Below are positions 8,476 to 16,935 of a DNA stretch of 39,468 nt, piece after piece (the first letter of the stretch is position 1; every line of letters begins with the position of its first letter). The stretch comes from Roseomonas sp. (GTDB taxonomy: Bacteria > Pseudomonadota > Alphaproteobacteria > Acetobacterales > Acetobacteraceae): the NCBI GenBank assembly GCA_020249505.1, contig JADCFN010000063.1:1-39468 (forward strand), read 5' to 3'. The notes below the pieces were generated by a model that saw only the letters and a program-made list of their open reading frames with translations, was not told the origin of the DNA and searched no databases. Position numbers and translations under genes: made by a program.

Positions 8476-8951
8476 GCGGCGGCGATTTCTTCGGAGATTT
8501 GCGTGACCTTTATCAGGAAGTGATCCTGGATCATGGCCGCAAGCCGCGCAATTTCCGCAGGCTTGAAGATGCCGATCGCACATCACGCGGCGACAATCCC
8601 ATGTGCGGTGACCGCATGGAGCTTTTCCTGAAAATGACGCCGGATGGGCATATTGCCGATGCCGCGTTTCAGGGCCGCGGCTGCGCGGTTTCCATGGCCA
8701 GCGCCTCTCTCATGACCGAAACCGTGAAGGGCAAAACGCCGGAGGAAGCGCAGGCGCTTGGTACCGCCTTTCGTGATTTGGCGATGACCGGCCAATGCCC
8801 AGCCTGCGCGGCTTCGCTGGAAGACGCCATGGAAAGGCTGACACCGCTTTCTGGCGTGCATGAATTTCCAAGCCGGGTGAAATGCGCAACACTCGCCTGG
8901 CATACGCTGAACGCTGCCCTTGCCGGCGCGAAGGAGGCGAGCAGTGAGTGA
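8472..8951 (+). CDS. sufU: SufU-like SUF scaffold/sulfurtransferase protein
   Basis: A 159-residue IscU/NifU-fold protein of the SUF-associated group. The metal or cluster ligands are seen at Cys45-x-Asp47 (NPMCGD), Cys71 (RGCAVSMAS) and Cys138 (RVKCATLAW), matching the Cys-Asp-Cys-Cys zinc set of Bacillus SufU, which accepts sulfur from SufS. It has the extra segment between the second and third cysteines typical of SufU, including Cys109 and Cys112. The ATG overlaps the sufS stop as ATGA; the longer open frame upstream lies inside sufS. No sufE is present in the operon, so this is the likely sulfur acceptor. Confidence 0.93.
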   Translation: MSGGDFFGDLRDLYQEVILDHGRKPRNFRRLEDADRTSRGDNPMCGDRMELFLKMTPDGHIADAAFQGRGCAVSMASASLMTETVKGKTPEEAQALGTAFRDLAMTGQCPACAASLEDAMERLTPLSGVHEFPSRVKCATLAWHTLNAALAGAKEASSE

Positions 8952-9327
8952 CGACGCCACCAAGACCGAAACACCCGTGCATGCCGCCTGGACTCCCGAA
9001 GGCGAGGTGAAGCCGCCCGCGCAGGCCGTTACGGAAGACGCCGTGATTGGTGCGATTTCAACCGTGTTCGATCCGGAAATCCCCGTGGATATCTATCAAC
9101 TCGGCCTGATCTATGCCGTTGAGATCGCTGATGACGGCAAGGTAAAGGTGGAAATGACACTTACCACGCCATCCTGCCCTTCGGCGCAGGAATTGCCGCA
9201 CCAGGTGGAAGAAGCCGTCCGCGGGGTGGAAGGCGTTTCCGATGTGCTGGTGGAAGTGGTCTGGGATCCGCCCTGGGATCATTCCCGCATGAGTGAAGAT
9301 GCGCGGCTCGCGCTCAATATGTTTTGA
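8944..9327 (+). CDS. sufT: SufT-like MIP18/DUF59 protein of the SUF system
   Basis: A 127-residue MIP18-family (DUF59) protein, a group involved in maturation of Fe-S proteins. The domain spans about 30-115, with DPEIPVDIYQLGLIY as the family signature and the conserved cysteine in TTPSCPSAQELP. The N-terminal 25 residues are charged and variable. I chose GTG at 8944 because AAGGAGG ends 6 nt before it; it overlaps the end of sufU by 8 nt. Its place between sufU and sufA supports a role in cluster delivery. The exact function of these proteins in proteobacteria is only partly known. Confidence 0.88.
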   Translation: MSDDATKTETPVHAAWTPEGEVKPPAQAVTEDAVIGAISTVFDPEIPVDIYQLGLIYAVEIADDGKVKVEMTLTTPSCPSAQELPHQVEEAVRGVEGVSDVLVEVVWDPPWDHSRMSEDARLALNMF

Positions 9328-9336
9328 GGTGATGGC

Positions 9337-9705
9337 ATGAATGCAACCATCGAAGCCAAACCCGCACGGCGCGCCTTGCCGCCGCTGATGTCATTGACCG
9401 ATGGCGCAGCGGAACGCCTGCGCGCGCTTTACGCGAAGGGCGAACAGGGCAAGTTCCTGCGCATTGCCGTGAAGACCAAGGGCTGTTCTGGCCTTTCCTA
9501 TGATCTTTCCTGGGTGGATGCGCCAAGTGCGGGCGATGAAGGTGTCACCGATAAGGGCGTGACCGTGCTGGTGGACCGCAAGGCCACGCTATTCCTGATC
9601 GGCACCGTGATGGATTATGAGGTGAAGACCATGTCAGCCGGCTTCACCTTCACCAACCCGAATGAAAAAGGCCGTTGCGGCTGCGGCGAAAGCTTTCACG
9701 TTTGA
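9337..9705 (+). CDS. sufA: A-type Fe-S carrier SufA/IscA family
   Basis: A 122-residue HesB/IscA-family carrier that moves clusters from the scaffold to target proteins. The three ligand cysteines are visible: Cys50 in KTKGCSGLSY, and Cys114 and Cys116 in GRCGCGESF. The first 15 residues are a variable tail. It starts 9 bp after the sufT-like stop, with GAGG about 6-9 nt upstream, and is the last gene of the SUF unit. Only 7 bp separate its stop from that of the convergent MBL-fold gene, and no terminator is seen. Confidence 0.95.
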   Translation: MNATIEAKPARRALPPLMSLTDGAAERLRALYAKGEQGKFLRIAVKTKGCSGLSYDLSWVDAPSAGDEGVTDKGVTVLVDRKATLFLIGTVMDYEVKTMSAGFTFTNPNEKGRCGCGESFHV

Positions 9706-9712
9706 TCGTGTG

Positions 9713-10684
9713 TCAGACCGTGCCCAACCAATCCGCCGCGACAAAGCGGTAGCCATTGCCTTCCTTCGCCAAATAACCATTGGCGGGGAAGGGGAAGTGA
9801 TAGCCGGTGATGCGGATGCGGTCCGTCGCCACACGGTCAAAAATGCGTCGCCGTGAGGCTTCGGCCAGTACCGGGTCGAAATCGAAAATGATGTGAAAAT
9901 CCGGCCGGCGCGCGAATAGGTCAGGTCGGTTGCTGGTATCGGCCACGAACATCATCTGCTCTGCGCCATCGGCGATGTGATAGGCGGTATGGCCTGGTGT
10001 GTGGCCATAAGCCGCAACGGAACGCACACCTGGGATCACTTCAGCATCAGGCCCAATCCTGCGCATGCGTGCTGCGTAAGGCGCCAAGCGACGGGCACTA
10101 TTGGCGAAATTTGCGCGTTGGAATTCAGGGGTCCGCGTTTCATTCGTGGCATCACCCCACCAGGCGATTTCCGCTTCCGGCACGATGATTTCGGCATTGG
10201 GGAAGGCTGCTGCGCCTGTGGGGTCTTGCAGGCCATTCACATGATCGGGATGGAAGTGGCTCATCACCACACGCGTGATCTTGGTGGGATCAATGCCCGC
10301 AGCCTGCATATTGGCGATCAAGTGCCCAAAAGGTCTGCCCGGCGCCGTGGCGCCCACTCCACTATCGAAGACCACTAAATCCCGCCCGGTATCAAGGAAG
10401 GTTATATTGATGGGAATGAACAGCCGATCCGTGGGAAGGAAGCCATCACGAAGTGCGGCCTGCACCTCGGCCAGCGGGGCATTAACAACGGAACCTTCAA
10501 CCGGGCGCACAAAAAAACCATCATGCACCGTCGTCACGGTAAAGGATCCGACCTTGAAGCGATAAAAACCCGGCGCCTGGGCCTGCGGTGCCGGCGCGGT
10601 TTGGGCCAGGGCAGGATGCATGATGGCCGGGCCCGCAAGTAGCGCGCCGCCCGCAAGAAAAATGGAACGGCGAATGAACTGCAT
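9713..10684 (-). CDS. Exported MBL-fold metallo-hydrolase
   Basis: A 323-residue metallo-beta-lactamase-fold hydrolase. The N-terminus MQFIRRSIFLAGG has a twin-arginine motif, a hydrophobic stretch and a cleavage-like ALA near residue 27, so Tat export to the periplasm is likely. The zinc motif HFHPDH lies at 143-148, a later His is in YGHTPGHTAY, the bridging Asp in VADTSN and the last His in GYHFPFP. The ATG at 10684 has AGGAGAG 7 nt upstream; the frame runs 17 codons further without support. It resembles the MBL gene at 13896, and both end in a HxPFP motif. Substrate unknown; lactonase-like activity is one possibility. A 210-bp gap separates it from the next upstream gene, with nothing notable in it. 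Confidence 0.9.
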   Translation of the reverse strand: MQFIRRSIFLAGGALLAGPAIMHPALAQTAPAPQAQAPGFYRFKVGSFTVTTVHDGFFVRPVEGSVVNAPLAEVQAALRDGFLPTDRLFIPINITFLDTGRDLVVFDSGVGATAPGRPFGHLIANMQAAGIDPTKITRVVMSHFHPDHVNGLQDPTGAAAFPNAEIIVPEAEIAWWGDATNETRTPEFQRANFANSARRLAPYAARMRRIGPDAEVIPGVRSVAAYGHTPGHTAYHIADGAEQMMFVADTSNRPDLFARRPDFHIIFDFDPVLAEASRRRIFDRVATDRIRITGYHFPFPANGYLAKEGNGYRFVAADWLGTV

Positions 10685-10894
10685 GGCGTTACTCTCCTGG
10701 CTGTTTGATGAGAGGATAAAGCTACCCTTCGTCACTATCCTGAATTGCGCCCTTGTTAAAGCGAATTCGGTGTCTCTGGCAGCGTGCCCTTGCGCAGAAC
10801 CGCCACTTTCACGGAGTGGGCCGCATTCCGTAATTCTGCCGTACCCAGGAGTTCGGGGCGATTTGCATCAATAAAGTCAAACAGGAAGCAAGGC

Positions 10895-12163
10895 TTAGCC
10901 CGCCTCTTTGGCGAGAAACTGCACTAGGACAGCAATCGCCGCCATCAGATCATCGGTTTCCATTGCCTCATGCGGATTGTGGCTACCGTTTTGATTGCGT
11001 ACCAGTAGCATCCCCGTCTTCACGCCGGCCGCGGCAAAATTATTCGCATCATGCGTGCCGGGGCTATAAAGTTTTGTGGCCTTGATGTCGCAAGAAGCTG
11101 CGGCATCGGCAAGGCCCGTCACCAGCGTTCCATCCATCAGCCCAGGCGCGGCGCTGCTGCGCTCACCAAGTGTGATGGTCACACGCCGGCGCGCCGCGAC
11201 CGTGGCCACAATCGCCTGTAGCTTGGCCTCAAGCGCCACAAGATGCGCCGCATCATAGGCGCGCAGATCGAGGCTCATTTCAAAATCGCCTGAAACGGCG
11301 GTCAGTGAATGCCGATCCACCGGCGTATGAAACCGCCCAATCGTCACTGCCATGTGCCGGCCGGCGACCTCTTCTTCGAGCCAAAGTTTCTCCAAACACA
11401 GCGACAAATCCGCCCCGGCTAAAGCGGCATCTCGGCGAAAGCGATGCGGCAGGCCGGTATGCGCATCCTCACCCGTGATACGAATGAAGGGATGGCGGAG
11501 ATTGCCCGGATTGGCGAGGCAAATGGCTATCGGCACATCTGCCTCAATCAATTGCGGCGCCTGTTCGATATGCACTTCCAGATAGGCGCCAATCGCGGCG
11601 GGATCGCGCAAGGGCTTGCCCTGCCTAAGCTGCGCCGGATCACCGCCCGCAACTGCGATGCTTTCGGCCAACGTCTTGCCGGTGCGCGCATGGCGCAATT
11701 CCAAAGCCCCCGGCGGCAGGCGCGCCAGCAAACAGCGGCTGCCAATCAGGCCAAGCCCGAACCAGACCGCTTCCTCACAGCGCAGCGCCAGCACTTCGAT
11801 ATCACGGCGCGGCGTGATGCCTGCGACCTGCAGTGCCGCAACGGCGCCAATACCGGCAATCACGCCCGCCGCGCCATCGAAATTGCCGCCCTGCACAATG
11901 CTATCCAAGTGGGAACCGATGATGATTGTCGGTGCCTCAGGCTTCTCAGCCGCCCAGCGGAGTGAAAGATTGGCGCCGGCGTCAATGCTCGCCTGCATGC
12001 CAAGCGCCTCGCCAGCCTTGCGGATCAAATCCTGCGCGGTATTTTCGCCGCGCCCATAGGCATCGCGCGTAATGCCGGGCGGGTCAGCACCAATCGCCGC
12101 TACGCCATCCAATAATTGTTGCACCAGCGGCTTTTGCGCCGCGATCGCCTCATTCAATGTCAT
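10895..12163 (-). CDS. M20-family hydantoinase/carbamoylase-type amidohydrolase
   Basis: A 422-residue dimetal amidohydrolase of the N-carbamoyl-amino-acid hydrolase/allantoate amidohydrolase group. Metal ligands appear at His85 (GSHLDS), Asp96 (GGNFDG), Glu130-Glu131, His198 (EVHIEQ) and His395 (GSHNPHEA). The lid/dimerisation domain includes GEDAHTG. EEAVWF and HIEQAP replace the usual EEGSRF and HIEQGP, so it is a divergent branch and the substrate cannot be named. Its ATG overlaps the stop of the GMC oxidoreductase as ATGA, so the two are translated together. Ureidoglycolate or carbamoyl-amino-acid hydrolysis are candidates. Confidence 0.85.
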   Translation of the reverse strand: MTLNEAIAAQKPLVQQLLDGVAAIGADPPGITRDAYGRGENTAQDLIRKAGEALGMQASIDAGANLSLRWAAEKPEAPTIIIGSHLDSIVQGGNFDGAAGVIAGIGAVAALQVAGITPRRDIEVLALRCEEAVWFGLGLIGSRCLLARLPPGALELRHARTGKTLAESIAVAGGDPAQLRQGKPLRDPAAIGAYLEVHIEQAPQLIEADVPIAICLANPGNLRHPFIRITGEDAHTGLPHRFRRDAALAGADLSLCLEKLWLEEEVAGRHMAVTIGRFHTPVDRHSLTAVSGDFEMSLDLRAYDAAHLVALEAKLQAIVATVAARRRVTITLGERSSAAPGLMDGTLVTGLADAAASCDIKATKLYSPGTHDANNFAAAGVKTGMLLVRNQNGSHNPHEAMETDDLMAAIAVLVQFLAKEAG

Positions 12164-13776
12164 GCCGCCATGGCCTTTGCATCATTCAGCACCATATCGG
12201 CGGCTTTTTCGCCGATCATGATGCAGGGCACATTGGTATTGCCGGAAGTGAGCGCCGGCATGATGGAAGCATCCGCCACGCGCAGCCCGGCAATGCCATG
12301 CACGCGAAGTGCCGCATCAACAACTGCCATGGGATCATTCCCCATCTTGCAGGTGCCAACAGGGTGATAGGTGGTCTCCCCCACCTGCTTGACCCATTCG
12401 ATGATCTCCTCATCGCTTTGCCGCGCAGGCCCCGGCGCCACTTCGGTCAGCTGCAGCGGTGCCATCGCCGGCGCATACATCATGGAACGTGCGATTTGAA
12501 TCGCGCGCACCGTCAGCGCCGCATCCACGGGCGATGAGAGGAAATTGAAATGGATCGCCGGCGGCGTCTTGGGATCGGCCGAGGTAATATGGATATTCCC
12601 CTTGCTTTCAGGCCGCATGACATGGGCGTAACAGGTCATGCCCGATTGCGCGGCGATACGCGGCCCATTTGGTCCCGATTCGGTGAAGGCCGGCACCCAG
12701 CCAAGCAAAAGATCAGGCGCTTCAAGCCCTTCGCGGGAGAATACAAACGCGCGGATCGGGGCCGCCACAGCACCCAACATGCCCTTACCAGTCAGCGCAT
12801 AGCGCAAAGCCTGCTGCACCAGGCCAAGCCCGCGCCCGCGATCATTCAGCGTATAGCCCTTCGTACCCACCGCCCAACGTGTCCGCGGCGCGTAATGGTC
12901 ACGCAAATTCTCGCCAACACCTGGCAGCGCATGCAGGGTTTCAATGCCCAGCGCCTGCAAGCGTTCCGGCTGACCAATCCCTGATAATTCCAGCAATTGC
13001 GGCGAATTGATCGCGCCGCCGCTGATGATGACCTCTCGCCCCACCTGCGCGTCCTGCGCCTGGTCGCCCTTCCGGTAGCGCACACCCACGCAGCGCCTGC
13101 CTTGGAAGATCAGCTTTTCCGCGAGTGCCCCGGTTTCGATATGCAGATTGGCGCGGCCACGGATTGGGTCCAGATAGCAGGCGGCGGTGCTCATGCGCCG
13201 CCCGCCTGAAATGCTGGCCTGGCTCATCGCGATGCCATCCTGCTGCGCGCCATTGTAATCCGGGTTGTGGCGAATGCCGACCTCTCCGGCAGCCTTGATC
13301 AGCGCCTGGAAAATTGCCTCACGCGGTTCGGGATTGGTGACGCGCAGCGGCCCATCCTTTCCGCGATAGGTGGCATCACCATCGCCCTGATAGGTCTCGA
13401 TCCGCTTGAAGAAGGGCAGCACATCCGCGTAGCTCCAGCCGCGATTGCCCAATTGCGCCCAGGTATCGAAATCCTGTGCCTGGCCGCGCACAAAAGCGAG
13501 GCCATTGATCGCACTTGACCCGCCCAGAATGCGCCCGCGCGGCACCGGCAGGCGCCGACCATTGGTGGTGGCTTCCGGTTCTGACGTGTAGAGCCAATTC
13601 ACCTCAGGATTATTGATCATGCGCGCATAGCCCACGGGAATGCGGGTCCAGCGATAGCTGGCGGGGCCGGCTTCCAGCAGCAGTACCTTGTTGCGTTGAT
13701 CGGCGGAAAGGCGATTGGCCACCACCGCGCCCGCCGAACCGGCACCGATGATGATGTAGTCATATTGCCGTTCCAT
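12160..13776 (-). CDS. GMC-family FAD oxidoreductase
   Basis: A 538-residue glucose-methanol-choline oxidoreductase, similar in length and motifs to choline dehydrogenase and aliphatic alcohol dehydrogenases. The FAD dinucleotide fold is at the N-terminus ([16 protein letters not shown]), GMC signature 1 is [15 protein letters not shown], signature 2 is [16 protein letters not shown], and the C-terminus has HPVGTCKMG (catalytic His) and [20 protein letters not shown] (second active-site residue Asn). The ATG at 13776 fits the FAD motif 9 residues in; the upstream extension has no support. It is cotranscribed with the M20 amidohydrolase. The substrate, probably an alcohol, is unknown. Confidence 0.92.
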   Translation of the reverse strand: MERQYDYIIIGAGSAGAVVANRLSADQRNKVLLLEAGPASYRWTRIPVGYARMINNPEVNWLYTSEPEATTNGRRLPVPRGRILGGSSAINGLAFVRGQAQDFDTWAQLGNRGWSYADVLPFFKRIETYQGDGDATYRGKDGPLRVTNPEPREAIFQALIKAAGEVGIRHNPDYNGAQQDGIAMSQASISGGRRMSTAACYLDPIRGRANLHIETGALAEKLIFQGRRCVGVRYRKGDQAQDAQVGREVIISGGAINSPQLLELSGIGQPERLQALGIETLHALPGVGENLRDHYAPRTRWAVGTKGYTLNDRGRGLGLVQQALRYALTGKGMLGAVAAPIRAFVFSREGLEAPDLLLGWVPAFTESGPNGPRIAAQSGMTCYAHVMRPESKGNIHITSADPKTPPAIHFNFLSSPVDAALTVRAIQIARSMMYAPAMAPLQLTEVAPGPARQSDEEIIEWVKQVGETTYHPVGTCKMGNDPMAVVDAALRVHGIAGLRVADASIMPALTSGNTNVPCIMIGEKAADMVLNDAKAMAA

Positions 13777-13895
13777 GGTCGACGCCCCCTGCCTTATGCG
13801 CCTTATGAACCCATGCTGAGCGCGATGTGGCAAGATGGCGCGGGCTGGACAGCACCACAGAAAGCGCTTTCCCTTGGGTGAGAAGGAGCCATAGC

Positions 13896-14759
13896 ATGGG
13901 TGAGACTACAAAGCGCATTCGCGCGGCCGGCGGTAAGGCCGAAAGGCTCGGCGTGGATGGTGTGGAGCTTTATGCGCTCTGCGATGGTTATCTCGACATG
14001 GAACTGTCGCGCTTTCCGGATGTAAAGCGCGGCATTGGTGATGATCTGGCCATTGCGGATGGGCAGGATCTGAACGACATGACGGTTTCAGTGAACGCCT
14101 TTCTGCTGCGCCATGGTGACAGGCTTTGCCTGATTGATGCGGGGGACGGCATTTGGCGCGGCGATACGCTTGGCCATTTGCCGCGCGCACTGGAAAAACT
14201 TGGCATTGCGCCCGATCAGATCACCGATCTTTTCATGACCCATCTGCACCGCGATCACGCCGGCGGATTGTTTCACGAAGGGCGCTTGGTTTATCCCAAT
14301 GCAACCATGTATGCGGCGGCGGATGAAATCGCCTTCTGGTCGGCGCCCGAGAAGATTGATGGCGTCCAGCGCGTGCAATTGCCCATCGCCGAAGCTGCTT
14401 TGCGGGCCTATCGTGAACGCCTTGTCGTCATTCATCCTGGCGAGGAAATCCTGCCAGGTGTGGCGGTGCGTGCGCTCCCTGGGCATACGCCAGGCCAGAT
14501 CGGATTTCAGCTTGGCAAGGAAAAGCCCCTGCTGATTGCCGCTGATGCGCTCCATCTGCCGGCACTGCAAATCAAACATCCCGAATGGGGCTTTCTGTTC
14601 GATGTGGATCAGGCGCAATCCCTGGCGACACGCACCGCGCTATTGGCCGAGGCCGCGCAAAGCGGCCTCAGGCTGGCTGGCGCGCATTACCCCTTCCCGG
14701 GCGTGATTGGCGTCACGCAAGGCCCGGATGGGCACGGCTTTCGCAACGCGGTGGATTAG
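13896..14759 (+). CDS. MBL-fold metallo-hydrolase (cytoplasmic)
   Basis: A 287-residue MBL-fold hydrolase with the zinc motif HLHRDH at 116-121, a second His in LPGHTPGQIGF, the bridging Asp in IAADALH and a C-terminal AHYPFPG. There is no signal peptide, in contrast to its probable relative at 9713-10684. AAGGAG lies 7 nt before the ATG at 13896, which decides the start. It is divergent from the GMC gene and its stop lies 6 bp from that of the convergent MarR gene. The substrate is unknown; this branch includes lactonases and many uncharacterised hydrolases. Confidence 0.9.
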   Translation: MGETTKRIRAAGGKAERLGVDGVELYALCDGYLDMELSRFPDVKRGIGDDLAIADGQDLNDMTVSVNAFLLRHGDRLCLIDAGDGIWRGDTLGHLPRALEKLGIAPDQITDLFMTHLHRDHAGGLFHEGRLVYPNATMYAAADEIAFWSAPEKIDGVQRVQLPIAEAALRAYRERLVVIHPGEEILPGVAVRALPGHTPGQIGFQLGKEKPLLIAADALHLPALQIKHPEWGFLFDVDQAQSLATRTALLAEAAQSGLRLAGAHYPFPGVIGVTQGPDGHGFRNAVD

Positions 14760-14765
14760 GCGGCG

Positions 14766-15275
14766 CTATTCAGGTTCCGCAATGCGGTTGAGGCTGCCCC
14801 GCAGCCGATCCAGCAGGCGAAACAGTTGCACAGCTTCCTCGGTCGAGAAATCTGCAAGGGCTGCCTGGTAATAGGCGCGAATAGCCGGGCCCATCGCCGC
14901 CCATTGGCGATTGCCTTCTTCGGTCAGGCGCACATGGCGTAGCCGCCCATCGCCGCCTGCGCGGAGCCGTTCCACGAGGCCGGCCGCCACCAGCCGATCT
15001 ATCACCGCAGTCAGATTCTGCCGGCTCACCATCAGGAAGGCGATCAATTCCTTGACCGTCAGTCCGGAGTCTCGGCTGGCCGGGCGGGCCAGCGCCCCCA
15101 TTACCGCCCATTGCTGGGTGGTGGCGCCAAAGCCAGCCACGGCCCGCGTGCCGGTTTTGTGCAGCAGGTTAGAGGATTGATAAAGCCTGAGAAAAAGCCG
15201 ATTTGCCACGTCAAAACGCGCCGCATCATCCTCGCGCGCGGTCGGGCTCTCGGGGTTGGCGATGGATAATTGCAT
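14766..15275 (-). CDS. MarR-family regulator, probable BadR-like repressor
   Basis: A 169-residue MarR-type winged-helix regulator. The helix-turn-helix lies near 70-105 (LTVKELIAFLMVSRQNLTAVIDRL) and the wing follows (RAGGDGRLRHVRLTEEG). Helical dimerisation regions sit at both ends. ATG at 15275 is preferred over an adjacent upstream TTG. It is divergent from badH-badI-aliB-aliA. In Rhodopseudomonas palustris the MarR protein BadR represses the same genes and is released by 2-ketocyclohexanecarboxyl-CoA; by position this protein could do the same. A near-palindrome at 15293-15307 in the shared intergenic region is a candidate site. Confidence 0.9.
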   Translation of the reverse strand: MQLSIANPESPTAREDDAARFDVANRLFLRLYQSSNLLHKTGTRAVAGFGATTQQWAVMGALARPASRDSGLTVKELIAFLMVSRQNLTAVIDRLVAAGLVERLRAGGDGRLRHVRLTEEGNRQWAAMGPAIRAYYQAALADFSTEEAVQLFRLLDRLRGSLNRIAEPE

Positions 15276-15282
15276 CAATAGC

Positions 15283-15311
15283 TTGCCATTTCTGATTTAA
15301 TATATCATAGT
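15283..15311 (+). promoter_or_regulatory. Candidate promoter of the badHI-aliBA operon
   Basis: TTGCCA (15283-15288), a 17-nt spacer and CATAGT (15306-15311) make a plausible sigma70-type promoter 56 bp upstream of badH. The region is strikingly AT-rich compared with its surroundings. The promoter encloses the near-palindrome at 15293-15307. Confidence 0.55.
15293..15307. promoter_or_regulatory. Near-perfect palindrome, candidate MarR operator
   Basis: TGATTTAATATATCA is a 15-bp palindrome with six of seven base pairs matching around a central A. It lies between the -35 and -10 boxes of the badH promoter. MarR-family dimers commonly bind AT-rich palindromes of this length, so it is the best operator candidate here; a bound dimer would block the promoter. 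A second, wider inverted repeat AATAGC/GCTATT (15277-15282 and 15315-15320) brackets it. Confidence 0.5.
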
Positions 15312-15366
15312 ATTGCTATTCTGGCCCTGCCAGTCAAATCTTGTTTGAACCGAACCAGGGGGAAAC

Positions 15367-16134
15367 ATGCGCGGCCTTCAGAACAAAACGGTCATCGTCA
15401 CCGGTGGCGGCGGCGGCATTGGCGGGGCCACCTGCCGGCGCTTCGGCGAAGCGGGCAGCCGCGTGGCGGTGTTTGATATCAATCCCGAAAGTGCGGCAAA
15501 GACCGCGGCAGAGATCACCCAGGCAGGTGGCGTTGCCCAGGCCTTTCGCTGCGACATTACGGATCATGAGGGCGTGAAGGCCGCTGTGGCAGCGGCGGAA
15601 GCTGCACTCGGCCCCATCAGCATTCTGGTGAATAATGCCGGCTGGGATATCTTTCGCCTGTTCAAGGACACGACGCCCGATGATTGGCAGAAGCTGATCG
15701 CGATCAACCTGACCGGCGCGCTCAATATGCATCACGCGGTGCTGCCAGGCATGCTGGAGCGCCGCCATGGGCGGATTGTGAATATCGCATCCGATGCTGC
15801 GCGCGTTGGTTCTTCCGGCGAAGCAGTTTACGCTGCCTGTAAGGCGGGTCTGGTTGGGTTTTCCAAAACCATCGCGCGTGAACATGCGCGCCATGGCATT
15901 ACCGTGAATGTGGTCTGCCCAGGTGCGACCAACACGGCACTTTTCGCTGACTATAAAAGAGGCGCTGGCAATCCGGAAAAGCTGGAAGAAGCCTTCCGTC
16001 GCGCCACGCCCATGGGCCGCATCGGTGAACCGGAAGACCTGCCTGGCGCCATCCTGTTTTTCGCAAGTGACGATGCCGCCTATGTCACCGGCCAGGTGCT
16101 GAGTGTCTCGGGCGGCCTGACCATGGCGGGCTGA
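15367..16134 (+). CDS. badH: 2-hydroxycyclohexanecarboxyl-CoA dehydrogenase (BadH)
   Basis: Short-chain dehydrogenase that oxidises 2-hydroxycyclohexane-1-carboxyl-CoA to the 2-keto form with NAD. The 255 residues equal BadH of R. palustris. The cofactor motif TGGGGGIG is at 12-19, NNAG at 89-92, Ser142 and the pair Tyr155/Lys159 form the active site. Several stretches match BadH as I recall it (for example NNAGWDIF, RRHGRIVNIASDAARVGSSG, LSVSGGLTM). Its start is 91 bp from the divergent MarR gene and it is followed after 11 bp by badI, the next enzyme in the pathway, which strongly supports the specific name. Confidence 0.88.
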   Translation: MRGLQNKTVIVTGGGGGIGGATCRRFGEAGSRVAVFDINPESAAKTAAEITQAGGVAQAFRCDITDHEGVKAAVAAAEAALGPISILVNNAGWDIFRLFKDTTPDDWQKLIAINLTGALNMHHAVLPGMLERRHGRIVNIASDAARVGSSGEAVYAACKAGLVGFSKTIAREHARHGITVNVVCPGATNTALFADYKRGAGNPEKLEEAFRRATPMGRIGEPEDLPGAILFFASDDAAYVTGQVLSVSGGLTMAG

Positions 16135-16145
16135 GGACAAGCATC

Positions 16146-16928
16146 ATGACCTATCAGGATATTCTGTTTGAAGCACGCGATGGTGTTGCGACCATCACCA
16201 TCAATCGCCCGCAGGTGATGAATGCCTTTCGTGGCCAGACCTGCGAAGAATTGATCCATGCGCTGAACCGCGCCGGCTGGGACAAATCCATCGGCGTGAT
16301 TGTGCTGACCGGCGCCGGCGATCGCGCCTTTTGCACCGGCGGCGACCAAAGCGCGCATGATGGGCAATATGATGGCCGCGGCATGATCGGCTTGCCCGTT
16401 GAGGAATTGCAAAGCCTGATCCGCGATGTGCCAAAGCCCGTGATTGCACGCGTGCAGGGCTACGCCATTGGCGGCGGCAATGTGCTGGCGACATTGTGTG
16501 ACCTGACCATCGCCTCGGAAAAGGCGCAATTCGGCCAGGTGGGGCCGAAGGTTGGCTCCGTGGATCCGGGTTTTGGTACGGCCTATCTGGCGCGCATCGT
16601 GGGTGAGAAAAAGGCGCGTGAGATCTGGTATCTCTGCCGTCGCTATACCGCTGCCGAGGCTGAGCGCATGGGCCTTGTGAATGTTGTCGTCCCGCATGAC
16701 CAATTGGATGCGGAAGTGGCGCGCTGGTGTGCGGAAATTCTGGAACGCAGCCCAACCGCGATTGCCATCGCCAAGCGCTCCTTCAATGCGGATAGCGAGA
16801 ACATTCGCGGCATCAGCAATATGGGGATGCAGGCGCTTTCCATGTATTACGATACCGAGGAATCGAAGGAAGGTGTCCGCGCCTTCAACGAAAAGCGCAA
16901 ACCCGATTTCCGCAAATATCAGAAGTGA
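16146..16928 (+). CDS. badI: 2-ketocyclohexanecarboxyl-CoA hydrolase (BadI)
   Basis: Crotonase-fold enzyme that opens the ring of 2-ketocyclohexane-1-carboxyl-CoA by adding water, giving pimelyl-CoA. Its 260 residues equal BadI, and it has the BadI/MenB hallmarks FCTGGDQS, GYAIGGGNVLATLCDLTI, FGQVGPKVGSVDPGFG and EIWYLCRRY, ending EKRKPDFRKY. MenB (naphthoate synthase) is the nearest alternative, but menaquinone genes are absent while badH lies directly upstream. GAGGA precedes the ATG by 9 nt. Confidence 0.9.
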   Translation: MTYQDILFEARDGVATITINRPQVMNAFRGQTCEELIHALNRAGWDKSIGVIVLTGAGDRAFCTGGDQSAHDGQYDGRGMIGLPVEELQSLIRDVPKPVIARVQGYAIGGGNVLATLCDLTIASEKAQFGQVGPKVGSVDPGFGTAYLARIVGEKKAREIWYLCRRYTAAEAERMGLVNVVVPHDQLDAEVARWCAEILERSPTAIAIAKRSFNADSENIRGISNMGMQALSMYYDTEESKEGVRAFNEKRKPDFRKYQK

Positions 16929-16935
16929 TCACGCC

